Shown one piece after another: positions 26,752 to 36,385 of a stretch of DNA of 64,000 nucleotides. The notes under the pieces are model-generated. The model was not told the origin of the DNA, ran no database searches, and saw nothing but the letters and a program-made list of their open reading frames with translations. Source of the stretch: Xanthocytophaga flava (lineage in GTDB: Bacteria > Bacteroidota > Bacteroidia > Cytophagales > 172606-1); assembly GCA_030068525.1 (NCBI GenBank), contig JASJOS010000021.1, positions 62,001 through 126,000 on the forward strand, written 5' to 3'. The position numbers and the translations under genes are program-made. The stretch's first letter is position 1. The number at the start of each line of letters is the position of its first letter.

Positions 26752-27468
26752 ATGCCTCATTTTGATACAAAAACAGTTTACAGTGAGGAACTCTATGAAA
26801 TCATCGGGTATATTCCACGATGGATTACTCGCTGGGGTATTACTGTCATTGCCTGTGTATTTATTTTGTTTCTCATTCTGACCAGTATTATACAATTTCC
26901 GGAATCAATCACTGCTAAGATGATTATTACACCAAAAGAGCCTCCTTTTGCTGTAAGCTGGTATCAAACGGATATCCATGTCAGTTATGAGCTGAAAGCA
27001 TTTCAATACCAACAGGTAAAAGTAGGGGATACTTTATTATTGGAGAAAGATGAAAAGGCAGGAAAGGTTTCCGCCATCACTACACCTGTAACAGGAAAAG
27101 TACATCTTTCTGTAGGACGGGAAAAAAATACGAAGGCAAAGCTTCTGGCTGTTGTTCCACAAAACACTCAGTTTGAAGGTTTATTACTACTCAGTGAACA
27201 GGGAATGGGAAAGGTGGAGGCCGGTCAGAATGTGTTAATCCGCCTCGATGCGTATCCCGAATCAGAATTTGGCTTACTGAAGGGGCAGATCAAACAAATC
27301 TTTCCAGTACAGTTTGACAAAAAGTTTCGGGTTACAGTCGCTTTACCTGGAAAGTTAGTGACAACTACCGGAAAGCGCATTCCTACACAAGCTCAGATGG
27401 AAGGCTCTGCTGAAATTATAACAGATAATCAAAAGTTGATTCGTCGTATCTTTGCCAATATCTGGTAA
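26752..27468 (+). CDS. short membrane-fusion (HlyD-like) protein 2
   Basis: 239 residues from ATG 26752; a non-ATG start at 26683 would add 23 residues. N-terminal YIPRWITRWGITV and one membrane helix (about 32-52), then a beta domain: KVGDTLLLEKDE (lipoyl-like turn), VTGKVHLSV and IRLDAYPESEFGLLKGQIKQIFP. No long coiled-coil hairpin. Together with fusion protein 1 it belongs to a short adaptor type and probably serves exporter 1 or 2 in the periplasm. Ends before the LytS gene. Confidence 0.75.
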   Translation: MPHFDTKTVYSEELYEIIGYIPRWITRWGITVIACVFILFLILTSIIQFPESITAKMIITPKEPPFAVSWYQTDIHVSYELKAFQYQQVKVGDTLLLEKDEKAGKVSAITTPVTGKVHLSVGREKNTKAKLLAVVPQNTQFEGLLLLSEQGMGKVEAGQNVLIRLDAYPESEFGLLKGQIKQIFPVQFDKKFRVTVALPGKLVTTTGKRIPTQAQMEGSAEIITDNQKLIRRIFANIW

Positions 27469-27674
27469 GTCATCTTACAGAATCCATACATGTAATTATC
27501 TAGGAATATTTTATCGCCTTCTACATGTATCAATCTACATCCCTATAGTTTTCCTCCTTTGTTTTCTTCCTGTCTGCATGATCTGAGTTGTTCATCAATA
27601 TTTTCTTACTTTTGTTTGTCGTGAAAGCTACACCCCAAGATATATACTTTACTTCTGTACTTAATGAAGAAAAT

Positions 27675-28817
27675 ATGAAAAGGCCTTTGTCTCTTCCATG
27701 GGTCGTCAACTCTTACAAAGGTCTGCTCAGAATACTTGTTCATATTCTTTTCTGGCTAGTTATTTATGGCTATGAGGCAGTGAGAACAAACTTTATGCTC
27801 AAACAAGTAGATTTTGTTTTTGTACTTATTAATCTGAAAAAAGTACTGACCATTGTGATTCTGCATTATAGTTTCTGTTACCTGATTATCCCTAAAATCG
27901 TCATTCGCAAAAAATGGATAGGGTTGGGAATATATCTGCTAGCCGCACATCTGTTTATGGTCTTTAGTTTATATTATGGTTTTGTTGCACAAAGATACTA
28001 TCATCTGGTACCATCCTACATTGAACAATTTGTGGCTTTCTACCTCAAATATGATTTTCTCGCTACAGCCTTTGATTACATTCGAATCTATAATACGCTT
28101 ACATTTTACAGTACCTTATTTTTCACTATAATGCTTAAGATGACCAAAGATTTTTTTCGTTCCAATGTCCATGCCTTTGAACTGGAAAAAGAAAAACTTC
28201 GTCTGGAAAAAGATAATATACAATTAGAACTTAAATTCTTAAAGTCTCAGATTAATCCTCATTTTTTCTTTAATACCCTCAATAATCTGTATTCACTCAT
28301 TGAAGAGAAAGATCAGCATGCAGCAGATATTCTTTTGAAACTATCTGATCTTATGCGTTACAGCCTTTATGAATCCAATCAACAAATGATTCCTCTGGAA
28401 CGGGAAAGCAAGTTTGTACAAGATTATCTGGAACTGGAACGAATCCGTCATAGAGATAATGTCTCTATTACTCTCAATATAGGAAGAATACCTAAAAATA
28501 TCTGTATTCCTCCTTTAATACTGGCAACTTTCATTGAAAATGCGTTTAAACATGGAATTCAGTCAACGATTGAACCCTCCTGGATTCAAATTAACATTCA
28601 TGTAGTTGAATCTACACTCATTTTTAAAATAGAAAATAGTAAACCCCTTAGATTCGCCTCAGACGTTGCCCAGGGAGGCATCGGATTATTAAATGTTCGC
28701 CGAAGACTGGAACTTCTGTATCCGGATGCATTCAAGTTACAAGTACATAATCAAGCTACTATTTTTTCTGTTGAATTAACAGTAGAATTGTACGACTGTA
28801 ATGTAAACGTTAAATAG
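27675..28817 (+). CDS. LytS-type membrane sensor histidine kinase
   Basis: 380 residues from ATG 27675 (frame open upstream to a TTG at 27588). Four predicted membrane helices in residues 18-155, a basic coiled-coil linker (LEKEKLRLEKDNIQLELKFLK), then the His_kinase box SQINPHFFFNTLNNLYSLI with phosphorylated His196, and an ATPase domain with IENAFKHGI (N box) and GIGLLNVRRRLELLY (G box). Such kinases sense envelope or peptide signals and phosphorylate a LytTR regulator; the gene at 29218 is the likely partner. It probably controls the peptide cluster. Confidence 0.9.
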   Translation: MKRPLSLPWVVNSYKGLLRILVHILFWLVIYGYEAVRTNFMLKQVDFVFVLINLKKVLTIVILHYSFCYLIIPKIVIRKKWIGLGIYLLAAHLFMVFSLYYGFVAQRYYHLVPSYIEQFVAFYLKYDFLATAFDYIRIYNTLTFYSTLFFTIMLKMTKDFFRSNVHAFELEKEKLRLEKDNIQLELKFLKSQINPHFFFNTLNNLYSLIEEKDQHAADILLKLSDLMRYSLYESNQQMIPLERESKFVQDYLELERIRHRDNVSITLNIGRIPKNICIPPLILATFIENAFKHGIQSTIEPSWIQINIHVVESTLIFKIENSKPLRFASDVAQGGIGLLNVRRRLELLYPDAFKLQVHNQATIFSVELTVELYDCNVNVK

Positions 28818-29217
28818 ATTCGTTATATTTGTTACTATCCGGGAGATATCTACTATTTTGAGTAGCCTGAAAGCTCTATAAAATCAGTCTGAAATGAGCA
28901 AATTCAGCATTAATAGTATAGTATCCAATTGTTTTAACCTTATTGAGCGAATGTAAAAAAGCGACCCCTGCAGATACTAATATCAAGGAAAAGTAACAGT
29001 AGATTTAGTGTGTTTGAAGTACATAGAAGAAGTATATGGAATAAGTAAAGGACTATAGAAAATACATCTTTGAAGACTTGGTTGATTAATTGGTTATGTC
29101 ACAAAACAGACAAGGTGGACAGAGCTCATCTATCAGATACATACACAAAAAAGAGATATACTGCTATCTTGTTTTACCAATACATGCAATCCATTCACTG
29201 TTACCTATCTGTTGCCT

Positions 29218-30015
29218 ATGAAAAAGTCTCTTAGATGCATCATTATAGATGATGAACCATTGGCACAACAACTTCTGGAAAGGTTTATAGAAAGAGTCCC
29301 CTATCTTTCTCTGGTTGGTAAATTTGATAATGCCATCTCTGCCATCAACGAAGTTACTGATCTGCAGGCTGACATTCTTTTTCTGGATATAAATATGCCG
29401 GAAATGTCTGGCCTGGAATTTTTAGATACCTCTGCCGGTAACCGGCCAAATGTTATTCTGACAACAGCCTATCCTCAGTTTGCCCTGCAGGGTTATGATC
29501 ATAATGTTACGGATTATCTGCTAAAACCCTTCTCTTTTGTCCGGTTTATGAAAGGAGTTCAGAAGGTTCTTGACCGAACACCTATTGTCCTGGATAATAC
29601 AGATACCGAGGCAGCAGTTTCTTCTATAGATATAGCTTCTTCTGAAACTGTTAAAAAAGAGGTGATCACTACCTTACCGGATACTTCTCTTACAGAACGC
29701 TTCTTTATGGTTAAAGAAGATAAGAAGCTGATAAAAGTAAACCTTACAGATATTGTTTTTGTAGAAGGTATGAAGGATTATGTAAAGATTCATATGTTTA
29801 ACAAATTTATTGTTACTCATATTACTATGTCCAGAATTTCCGAGTTGTTGCAGAATAGTGCTTTTATTCGGATTAACCGATCTTATATCGTGAAAATTTC
29901 ATTTATTAAACTGGTAGAGGGTAATATGATAGAAATGACCAATGGCAAAAAGCTTCCTATTGGAATTAATTACAGAGATGCTGTTCGTGAAGCTTTACAA
30001 AACTGGATTCTGTAA
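29218..30015 (+). CDS. LytTR response regulator
   Basis: 266 residues from ATG 29218. Receiver domain 1-120 with the acidic pair Asp11-Asp12, phosphoacceptor Asp57 (LFLDINMPEMSG) and KPF at about 106. A variable linker (130-165) leads to a LytTR DNA-binding domain: FFMVKEDKKLIKVNLTDIVFVEGMKDYVKIH and FIRINRSYIV. Binds direct repeats as a dimer. 400 bases separate it from the LytS gene. Expected to regulate the precursor genes or exporters in response to LytS. Confidence 0.92.
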   Translation: MKKSLRCIIIDDEPLAQQLLERFIERVPYLSLVGKFDNAISAINEVTDLQADILFLDINMPEMSGLEFLDTSAGNRPNVILTTAYPQFALQGYDHNVTDYLLKPFSFVRFMKGVQKVLDRTPIVLDNTDTEAAVSSIDIASSETVKKEVITTLPDTSLTERFFMVKEDKKLIKVNLTDIVFVEGMKDYVKIHMFNKFIVTHITMSRISELLQNSAFIRINRSYIVKISFIKLVEGNMIEMTNGKKLPIGINYRDAVREALQNWIL

Positions 30016-30448
30016 AACCTGATAATCCCTTTTATTATCTTCCCCTATTTCTGCCGGATGTCTTGTATCCTACATGCAACACATCTATAACTTCAGACAG
30101 TATATCCTGTTACTTTTCATATCCTGTTACTTTTCCGTAGAGGTGACCTATTGGGAATATAGCATACTCAAACAGCTGTTGCTGACTTAATTTGAGTAAC
30201 AGCTGCTGGAACGAAATAGTCATTTGTTTCATGTATATACATTTGATTTTCAGTGTATTGACTGCATTGCTTTGGAGGTGTGCTTACACATTGGAGCTGT
30301 CTGTTTTCTACGATTTAACTGGTCATAAGATAGTAGCCACTTGGTCGATGTTTTCCTGTAAAAGGTCGAAATAATTTACCCATTGTAATACAGCTGATAT
30401 ATTCAGGTATAATTTCTAAGTTATCTTATAATCCAAACCCATAATTGT
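30016..30448. other. intergenic DNA after the LytTR gene
   Basis: No gene supported. Contains TATCCTGTTACTTTTC twice (about 30103-30136) and, around 30168-30210, the interleaved pairs ACTCAAA/TTTGAGT and CAGCTGTT/AACAGCTG, an arrangement compatible with a pseudoknot. Confidence 0.35.
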
Positions 30449-30613
30449 ATGCAACTCCCTTTCAACCAAGCCAAACTACATCTTCAAAGAGAAGTTGTGG
30501 TAATGATTCATCTAAATACTCCTACTTCAAAACGGACAGGCACTCATAAGGAGACTGTAAGTACATGTTGTGATGGGATGTCGAATATGAGTTCACTCTT
30601 TTTTAGAAACTGA
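30449..30613 (+). CDS. possible small peptide, unsupported by family
   Basis: 54 codons from ATG 30449: basic and hydrophobic first half, then TSKRTGTHKETVSTCC and GMSNMSSLFF. The Thr/Ser-rich stretch with adjacent Cys resembles a lanthipeptide core, but no GG leader end is present and it does not share the precursor leader. May be random. Listed because it lies between the regulators and LanB2 and no other substrate for LanB2 is adjacent. Confidence 0.25.
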   Translation: MQLPFNQAKLHLQREVVVMIHLNTPTSKRTGTHKETVSTCCDGMSNMSSLFFRN

Positions 30614-30687
30614 TTTTTCATTAAAAATGAACTCATTATTGCTATGTCTAAATTGTACTTTTACTGACAGTCAGTGATCTATGTACC

Positions 30688-30718
30688 ACAGCACCTATCT
30701 GGTAAAGATAGGTGCTGT
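30688..30718. terminator. 13-bp perfect hairpin
   Basis: ACAGCACCTATCT, loop GGTAA, AGATAGGTGCTGT. No T-run beside it on either strand. It likely ends transcripts from the regulator or small-peptide side. Confidence 0.6.
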
Positions 30719-30926
30719 AAAAGTCATAGTACTATAAAACGCCTTTACTCATTACAGGAAATATACCTAACAGGAAAATATTCTGAAAGATAAGATCCCA
30801 GCAGAAGGAGCATCCTTAGTGGTTCCCAACAACTAATACAGGATAATCTGAAATCAATAAGCTGATTAATCCATGCAAGGGAGAAAACATCTGCTATGTA
30901 GATTCCTATAGTCAATAATTTTTCCT

Positions 30927-31310
30927 ATGTATACGCCTATGCAAACTTGTGCCATTATTGAAGCAGATCAGGGTAGTGCTGCCATTCTCAGACATTATTT
31001 GTGGCACATAAGTTTTTTGGAGATTTCCTGGTCTGCAAGCTCTATACAACAGGTCATGGATCAGAATAACAGCACTCTTGTAGATCTGCTCTTTGTGAGT
31101 GTGAATGATGAAGATATCCTGCAAACAAATCTGGCAAATCAGCTACTTACATTAGGTAAGCAAATTATAATCATCTTACCTGTTGCTGAAACAGAAATAG
31201 AACAATATCTCAACAAGATGCTTTCACAGACACCTGTGATGGCTTATCTAAAAAAACCATTAACATTTGAAGTCTTTTTGCAGGCAATGGAGTCTTTTGC
31301 CTCTTTCTAG
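30927..31310 (+). CDS. degenerate receiver-domain protein (no phosphoacceptor Asp)
   Basis: 127 residues, a single receiver-like fold with no output domain. It keeps an acidic patch (Glu12, Asp14 in AIIEADQG) and a Lys-Pro near the end (Lys110 in LKKPLT). Where the phosphorylated Asp should be, in VDLLFVSVNDED, there is Ser58. It is built like the LytTR receiver at 29218 and may have come from it. It probably cannot be phosphorylated and could titrate LytS or bind the LytTR protein. Start ATG 30927. Confidence 0.65.
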   Translation: MYTPMQTCAIIEADQGSAAILRHYLWHISFLEISWSASSIQQVMDQNNSTLVDLLFVSVNDEDILQTNLANQLLTLGKQIIIILPVAETEIEQYLNKMLSQTPVMAYLKKPLTFEVFLQAMESFASF

Positions 31311-31493
31311 TCTAATTTTTTATCTCTTCTACAGAAGACTTTATACATAAAGAATAAACTTTTTGTAAGTATACGTATCCTTTTTTAGGTATAACCTATA
31401 CCTGTATCCTTTACCTCTTCATTACAGAGTAATAACAGACTGCTGGCAGTATACTGTAGTTTTTTTTCTTCTGTATCTGTTGATCTATTCCAG

Positions 31494-31534
31494 TTATCTC
31501 ACTCATATTATCTCACTCATATTATCTCACTCAT
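31494..31534. repeat. 14-bp unit x3 before LanB2
   Basis: TTATCTCACTCATA three times (the third lacks the last base), ending 15 bases before the LanB2 start codon. Confidence 0.92.
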
Positions 31535-31549
31535 CAGCGCAAACACTTT

Positions 31550-34500
31550 ATGAACCATTTGCAATTAGGCAGTTTTTATCTGCTCAGAAGACCTTTATTA
31601 CCTATTGAGCCATTGATTATGCTTCTGCAGGAAAATGACACTTGTTTGCAGAGAACAAAATTACGACTCATTCTTGCCGAGACCACAATGCAGGAAGCGC
31701 TTTATCTTGCATCGCCTTCACTTTATAAGCAATGTCAGCAATGGCTCGATAACCCAACAGATCCTGATAAGCCAACAGATAAGGATACATCAAAGTTAGT
31801 TCTTGCCTTACTTAAATATGTTATCCGGGCCAGTAGCCGTAGCACCCCATTCGGTATGTTTGCAGGTATTACTTCGCTGGGTAGTTTCGACGACAACAAC
31901 TCTTTTGCTCACAGCTCTGCTTATCAAACCCATTCCTGTTATCAAACCCATTCAAGGCTGGATATGGCATGGATGGAAGAACTGATATACCAAATCAATC
32001 AGCAAACAGACATTCGCAATCTTCTCAGATTTTATCCCAATAGCAGTCTTTATCATTTTGAAAGCAGTTACCGATACACCTATAAAAATCGATCCAGTAA
32101 ACAATTTTCTATTTGTTCAGTAGAGACTTCTGTCTATCTGGAGCAGGTAATGCAATCTGCTCAGTATGGAGCCAGCTTGCTAACCCTTGCCTCATCTCTT
32201 GTTTCAGACCAGATTACTATTGAGGAAGCACATAGCTTTCTTGATCAGTTGGTGGAAGAGCAGATTCTGGTCAGTGAACTCCAACTGAGTGTACATGGCA
32301 CGGAGCCTCTTCAGGTTTTATACCAACAGTTATCCTCTATGCTGCTTTATCCACATCTTACCGACGAAACATATAGATATATACAAACCTGGCAGGTAAG
32401 GGTGAGCAAAATAACACACCTTTTAAATGATAAGCAGACTCAAATTCAGAAAGGTACTCAGATTCAATACCTGTTATCTGATCTTGACAAAACTATGCTG
32501 TCGGAATGTCCTATACAAACAGATATTGTGTTCGCTACTTGTCAGAATACTTTACATACCTCTTTTTCAGAAAAGCTTACTTTTTTACTGAGCAAGCTAA
32601 TATGTATCAATCAGGGAATTTATCTGGCAGATCTGGAGTATTTCAAATCTAAGTTCAAAGAAAGATACCAATCCAGAGAAGTAGAACTTCTCAAAGTTCT
32701 TGACAGCGAGCTAGGAATTGGGTACAGTCGGGTTAATAATTCAGAGAAAGGCTACCTCCCTTTACTGGAATGTTTACATGGTAGTGAGCAGAGCAAAAAA
32801 ACAGCTATAGAATGGAACTTCTGGAAAGAGTTTCTGATGGACAAGTACTCAGATGCTCTTTTGCATGGATCTCTGGAAATAGAACTTACAGAGAGAGACA
32901 TAGCCTATCTGCAGGAAAACACAAATGCCACATCCCAATCGTTACCTACTCATGGTATCGTATTCGGAAACCTTCTTGCCGGGCCGGAAGAATCGTTGGA
33001 TGAAGACAACTTCCTTTTTTGTCTCTCTACCATGTCTGGTCCCTGCCCAGGCAACTTATTTACCCGTTTTTGTCATACTAATCCTGATCTATACGCTCAG
33101 GTTCAGCAAATTATAGAAGCCGAGGAAGCTGCCGATCCAGACGTTATTTATGCGGAAATTGTACATTTGCCTGATCCCAAAGCTGGTAACATTTTGATTC
33201 GTCCAGTCCTTCGTCACTATCAGATTCCCTATTTACATCCGACACATACCTTAAAGACAATAGATCAGAATGCAGTCAGTCAGAATGCAGTCAGTCAGAA
33301 TGCAGCTACTGATCTAGCCAATATTCCATTAAATGATCTGCTAATTTCCATAGGGGAGAACGGCAAAGTAGTACTGCGTTCCCGGACATTGAATAAACAA
33401 GTTATTCCACGTCTGACAAGTGCACATGATTTCAGTGGTGGATTGGAAATCTATCGTTTTCTCTGTGATCTTCAATATGAACATTGTGTGCTTAACGTTG
33501 CCTGGCACTGGAGTATTCTGGAAAAACGAAAATATCTTCCAAGAGTACGTTATCAGAATATTATTGTAAGCCGGGCAATGTGGAATCTTCGTCTGAGGGA
33601 TTATCCCTCTCTAAAACAGAAGAATCCTGATACTTCTGTTTTTTTTCAGTCTATCCGAACGGAACTGCACATACCACGCTATGTATGTGTAACAAAAACA
33701 GATAATGAAATTTTATTGGATCTGGAAAATTGTCTTTGTCAGCAGATTTTCCTGGAAGAAATTATCAAATATGAACAAGTCCAACTCAAAGAATTTCTTC
33801 AACTTCCTGATCAATGCCTGTTGAAAGACCAGAATGGGAAATATACAAATGAAATCATTTTTCCATTTTGCCTTACACCAACGGGTCCCCAACACAGGAA
33901 AGCACCCGTTAACAACAAATCAACTATACATACTCAACAGGCCTCTATCCATTTGCATGCAACTTGCTCTGTTTCAGGCAAGGATGTCTCTTCAGAGACG
34001 GCTGATCTGTTGTATAGAGAACAACTATTGAAAGAAAATGTGTCCTGGACAAGTATGAAAAATACAATCACGCCTTTCATACACCAACGGTGTTTTTCTA
34101 TTGGTAGTGAGTGGTTCTATTTTAAGATATATACAGGTGAAAAAACGGCAGACCAACTTTTAAAAACCTTATGTAAAGACTTGTTTGAACACTGTCTTGA
34201 TTCAGGGCTGATTGACTCATACTTCTTTGTCCGTTATACAGACCCTGAGTTTCACTTACGCATTCGGTTACATTGTCCTCAACCCAAACAATCCTGGCAT
34301 AAACTGATTATTCTGGTACAGGATATTTTTGAGCCTTATCTGCATAAGGAACTAATCCATAAATTACAGATTGACACTTATGAACGTGAAATAGAACGAT
34401 ACGGCTCTGCAACACTTCCTGCCAGTGAAGAATTGTTTTTTCATGACAGTAGGGCTGTTTTGTCATGGCTCCAGACAATCAACAGTGATTATCAGGAGAA

Positions 34501-34996
34501 ATCACGGTGGCTATTTGCCCTGTGTGGTGTCGATTTTCTGCTAACTGACTTTCACTACTCACTGGAAGAAAAGATCACATTGATGAGACAGCTAAGTTCC
34601 TTCTTTGAAACAGAACAGGAGCTAAGCCCCCAACAGCGCAAAGATCTTAACCTGCAGTACAGGGTTCAACTTCACACAATTAATGAAGTAATACATGGAG
34701 ATACTTTACTGAAAGAAGGCAAACAAATACTATGTCAACGTTCGCTAAGCAGCCAGGGAGCCATTACACAAATTATCAATCAGGTGTATCAAAGCCATCC
34801 TGCACCAGATACAGAATGTCAACGCCTGATATCCAGCTATCTGCACATGTTCCTCAATCGATTGTTTATCAGCAATCCAAGGCAACATGAATTAGTAATA
34901 TATTCCTTTCTTTTACGAAATTACCTTTCCCAGGCAGCTCTGTTGAAAAAAAACAAACTCAATGCTACCGAACTCAATCAATCGGTCTCGTCCTGA
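31550..34996 (+). CDS. lanB: LanB dehydratase 2, full length
   Basis: 1148 residues. Clearly related to LanB1 over its length: LGSFYLLRRPLLPIEP, RSTPFGMFAGI, HSRLDMAWM, AGNILIRPVLRHYQIPYL and NKQVIPRLTSAHDF in the glutamylation domain; from about residue 843 the SpaB-C domain with GSEWFYFKIYTG, FVRYTDPEFHLRIRLH and EIERYG. An in-frame 15-bp repeat adds a QNAVS-type insertion near 33266-33305. No precursor lies next to it; its substrate may be the same lanA products or the small ORF at 30449. A radical SAM gene follows. Confidence 0.93.
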   Translation: MNHLQLGSFYLLRRPLLPIEPLIMLLQENDTCLQRTKLRLILAETTMQEALYLASPSLYKQCQQWLDNPTDPDKPTDKDTSKLVLALLKYVIRASSRSTPFGMFAGITSLGSFDDNNSFAHSSAYQTHSCYQTHSRLDMAWMEELIYQINQQTDIRNLLRFYPNSSLYHFESSYRYTYKNRSSKQFSICSVETSVYLEQVMQSAQYGASLLTLASSLVSDQITIEEAHSFLDQLVEEQILVSELQLSVHGTEPLQVLYQQLSSMLLYPHLTDETYRYIQTWQVRVSKITHLLNDKQTQIQKGTQIQYLLSDLDKTMLSECPIQTDIVFATCQNTLHTSFSEKLTFLLSKLICINQGIYLADLEYFKSKFKERYQSREVELLKVLDSELGIGYSRVNNSEKGYLPLLECLHGSEQSKKTAIEWNFWKEFLMDKYSDALLHGSLEIELTERDIAYLQENTNATSQSLPTHGIVFGNLLAGPEESLDEDNFLFCLSTMSGPCPGNLFTRFCHTNPDLYAQVQQIIEAEEAADPDVIYAEIVHLPDPKAGNILIRPVLRHYQIPYLHPTHTLKTIDQNAVSQNAVSQNAATDLANIPLNDLLISIGENGKVVLRSRTLNKQVIPRLTSAHDFSGGLEIYRFLCDLQYEHCVLNVAWHWSILEKRKYLPRVRYQNIIVSRAMWNLRLRDYPSLKQKNPDTSVFFQSIRTELHIPRYVCVTKTDNEILLDLENCLCQQIFLEEIIKYEQVQLKEFLQLPDQCLLKDQNGKYTNEIIFPFCLTPTGPQHRKAPVNNKSTIHTQQASIHLHATCSVSGKDVSSETADLLYREQLLKENVSWTSMKNTITPFIHQRCFSIGSEWFYFKIYTGEKTADQLLKTLCKDLFEHCLDSGLIDSYFFVRYTDPEFHLRIRLHCPQPKQSWHKLIILVQDIFEPYLHKELIHKLQIDTYEREIERYGSATLPASEELFFHDSRAVLSWLQTINSDYQEKSRWLFALCGVDFLLTDFHYSLEEKITLMRQLSSFFETEQELSPQQRKDLNLQYRVQLHTINEVIHGDTLLKEGKQILCQRSLSSQGAITQIINQVYQSHPAPDTECQRLISSYLHMFLNRLFISNPRQHELVIYSFLLRNYLSQAALLKKNKLNATELNQSVSS

Positions 34997-35188
34997 TAAA
35001 TCTTTGTCATCATTACATACTAAATGTCGAGAGAATAATTCAATTGGTCGAAAAAAGTTCTTCTAACGGATAATGATTCGCTTTTTACAAAGATTAATGG
35101 CTTAAAGCATTATTAAACAGATTTTTGGGTGCCATTTTTTTTCCTGGTCCCCAACCCCTCAGCCTACTTTTTCTGATTCCTGACTTAT

Positions 35189-36385
35189 ATGAAAAAACAA
35201 CCCAAGTGCAGATCTCTGATCTTAAAAGTTGCAAGCCGATGTAATCTGAACTGTTCTTATTGTTATATGTACAATGCTGGTGATAGTACCTACCAGTATC
35301 AACCAGCCGCAATGAGCAAGCAGATAGTAGAGGCTGTGCTGATAAAGGTGAAAGCCCATTGTAAAAAACATAAGCTCAAACACTTTGATTTTATCTTTCA
35401 TGGGGGAGAGCCATTATTGCTTCCAAAGCAGTTTTACATTGACTTTGTTGCCAAAGCCGATGAGACATTAAGGCCCGAAATCATTCCTCATTACTCATTG
35501 CAAACGAATGGGACGTTGCTCTCAGTTGAATGGTGTAAATTGCTTGCCAGTTTAAACATTCGTTTGGGTGTAAGTCTGGATGGTACTGCTGAAACCAATG
35601 ATAGAGTTAGAGTGGATCATCGGGGGAAAGGTTCTTATCATAGAATAGTAAAGGGACTGAATACAGCTCTCCAAACTTCCTCCTATGGATTCAGGCCAGG
35701 CCTGCTTTGTGTCATTGACCCAACATCTGATCCAATCGCTACATATAACCAACTGAAGAATTTATCGGATACTATTAGTTTTTTGTTACCGTATGCTACG
35801 TATGAACATCCTCCTAAAGATTTGACAAAATCGGCAACTCCTTATGCAGACTGGTTGATTGCCATTTATGATCAATGGATACAGCAGTCTCACAAGCCAC
35901 AAATTAGAATCTTTCAACAGATTATGGAGCTGATTTTGGGTATTGACAGAGGCTTTGAATACCTGGGTAGTACTAAAAATGAGTTTCTGGTAATTGAAAC
36001 AGATGGCGGCATTGAAGCCGCAGGAGCATTAAAAGTATGTGGAGAGGGATTTACTAAAGCTGGGATGAATATTTTGTCTGATCAGCTTGATGATGCATTA
36101 CAAACAGATTTGATCCAACTATATTATCTGAGCCATCATAGACTTTCCAGGAAATGTCGACTTTGTTCCATAAAAAAAATCTGTGGGGGAGGATATTTGC
36201 CTCACCGGTTCCGCAAAAAAAATGGTTTTGATAATCCTTCTGTATTTTGCCAGGATCTCATGCGATTAATTGCTCATATTCAGAATTCACTCATCTCTAT
36301 GTTATCAGAGGAAATAGTGAAACAATCGGGGTTGATTCCTTTAGACTATTCACTGTTAAAAGCCTATGCAGATCTTGACGTGTAA
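35189..36385 (+). CDS. radical SAM/SPASM peptide maturase, FxsB-like
   Basis: 398 residues. Radical SAM cluster Cys18, Cys22, Cys25 (CNLNCSYCYMYN), then FDFIFHGGEP and SLQTNGT, GVSLDG. The SPASM part has Cys284, Cys323, Cys326, Cys332 and Cys354: CRLC, KICGGGYLPHRF and DNPSVFCQDL. This ending is like FxsB and related enzymes that make C-C or C-X crosslinks on aromatic residues of ribosomal peptides. It is the last gene of the cluster. None of the lanA cores has an aromatic residue, but the cysteine-free GG peptides do. Substrate not proven. Confidence 0.85.
   Translation: MKKQPKCRSLILKVASRCNLNCSYCYMYNAGDSTYQYQPAAMSKQIVEAVLIKVKAHCKKHKLKHFDFIFHGGEPLLLPKQFYIDFVAKADETLRPEIIPHYSLQTNGTLLSVEWCKLLASLNIRLGVSLDGTAETNDRVRVDHRGKGSYHRIVKGLNTALQTSSYGFRPGLLCVIDPTSDPIATYNQLKNLSDTISFLLPYATYEHPPKDLTKSATPYADWLIAIYDQWIQQSHKPQIRIFQQIMELILGIDRGFEYLGSTKNEFLVIETDGGIEAAGALKVCGEGFTKAGMNILSDQLDDALQTDLIQLYYLSHHRLSRKCRLCSIKKICGGGYLPHRFRKKNGFDNPSVFCQDLMRLIAHIQNSLISMLSEEIVKQSGLIPLDYSLLKAYADLDV

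Noticed and set aside
30192-30374. 60-residue hydrophobic plus frame
   Set aside because: Starts at TTG, no similarity, overlaps repeats and possible RNA structure.
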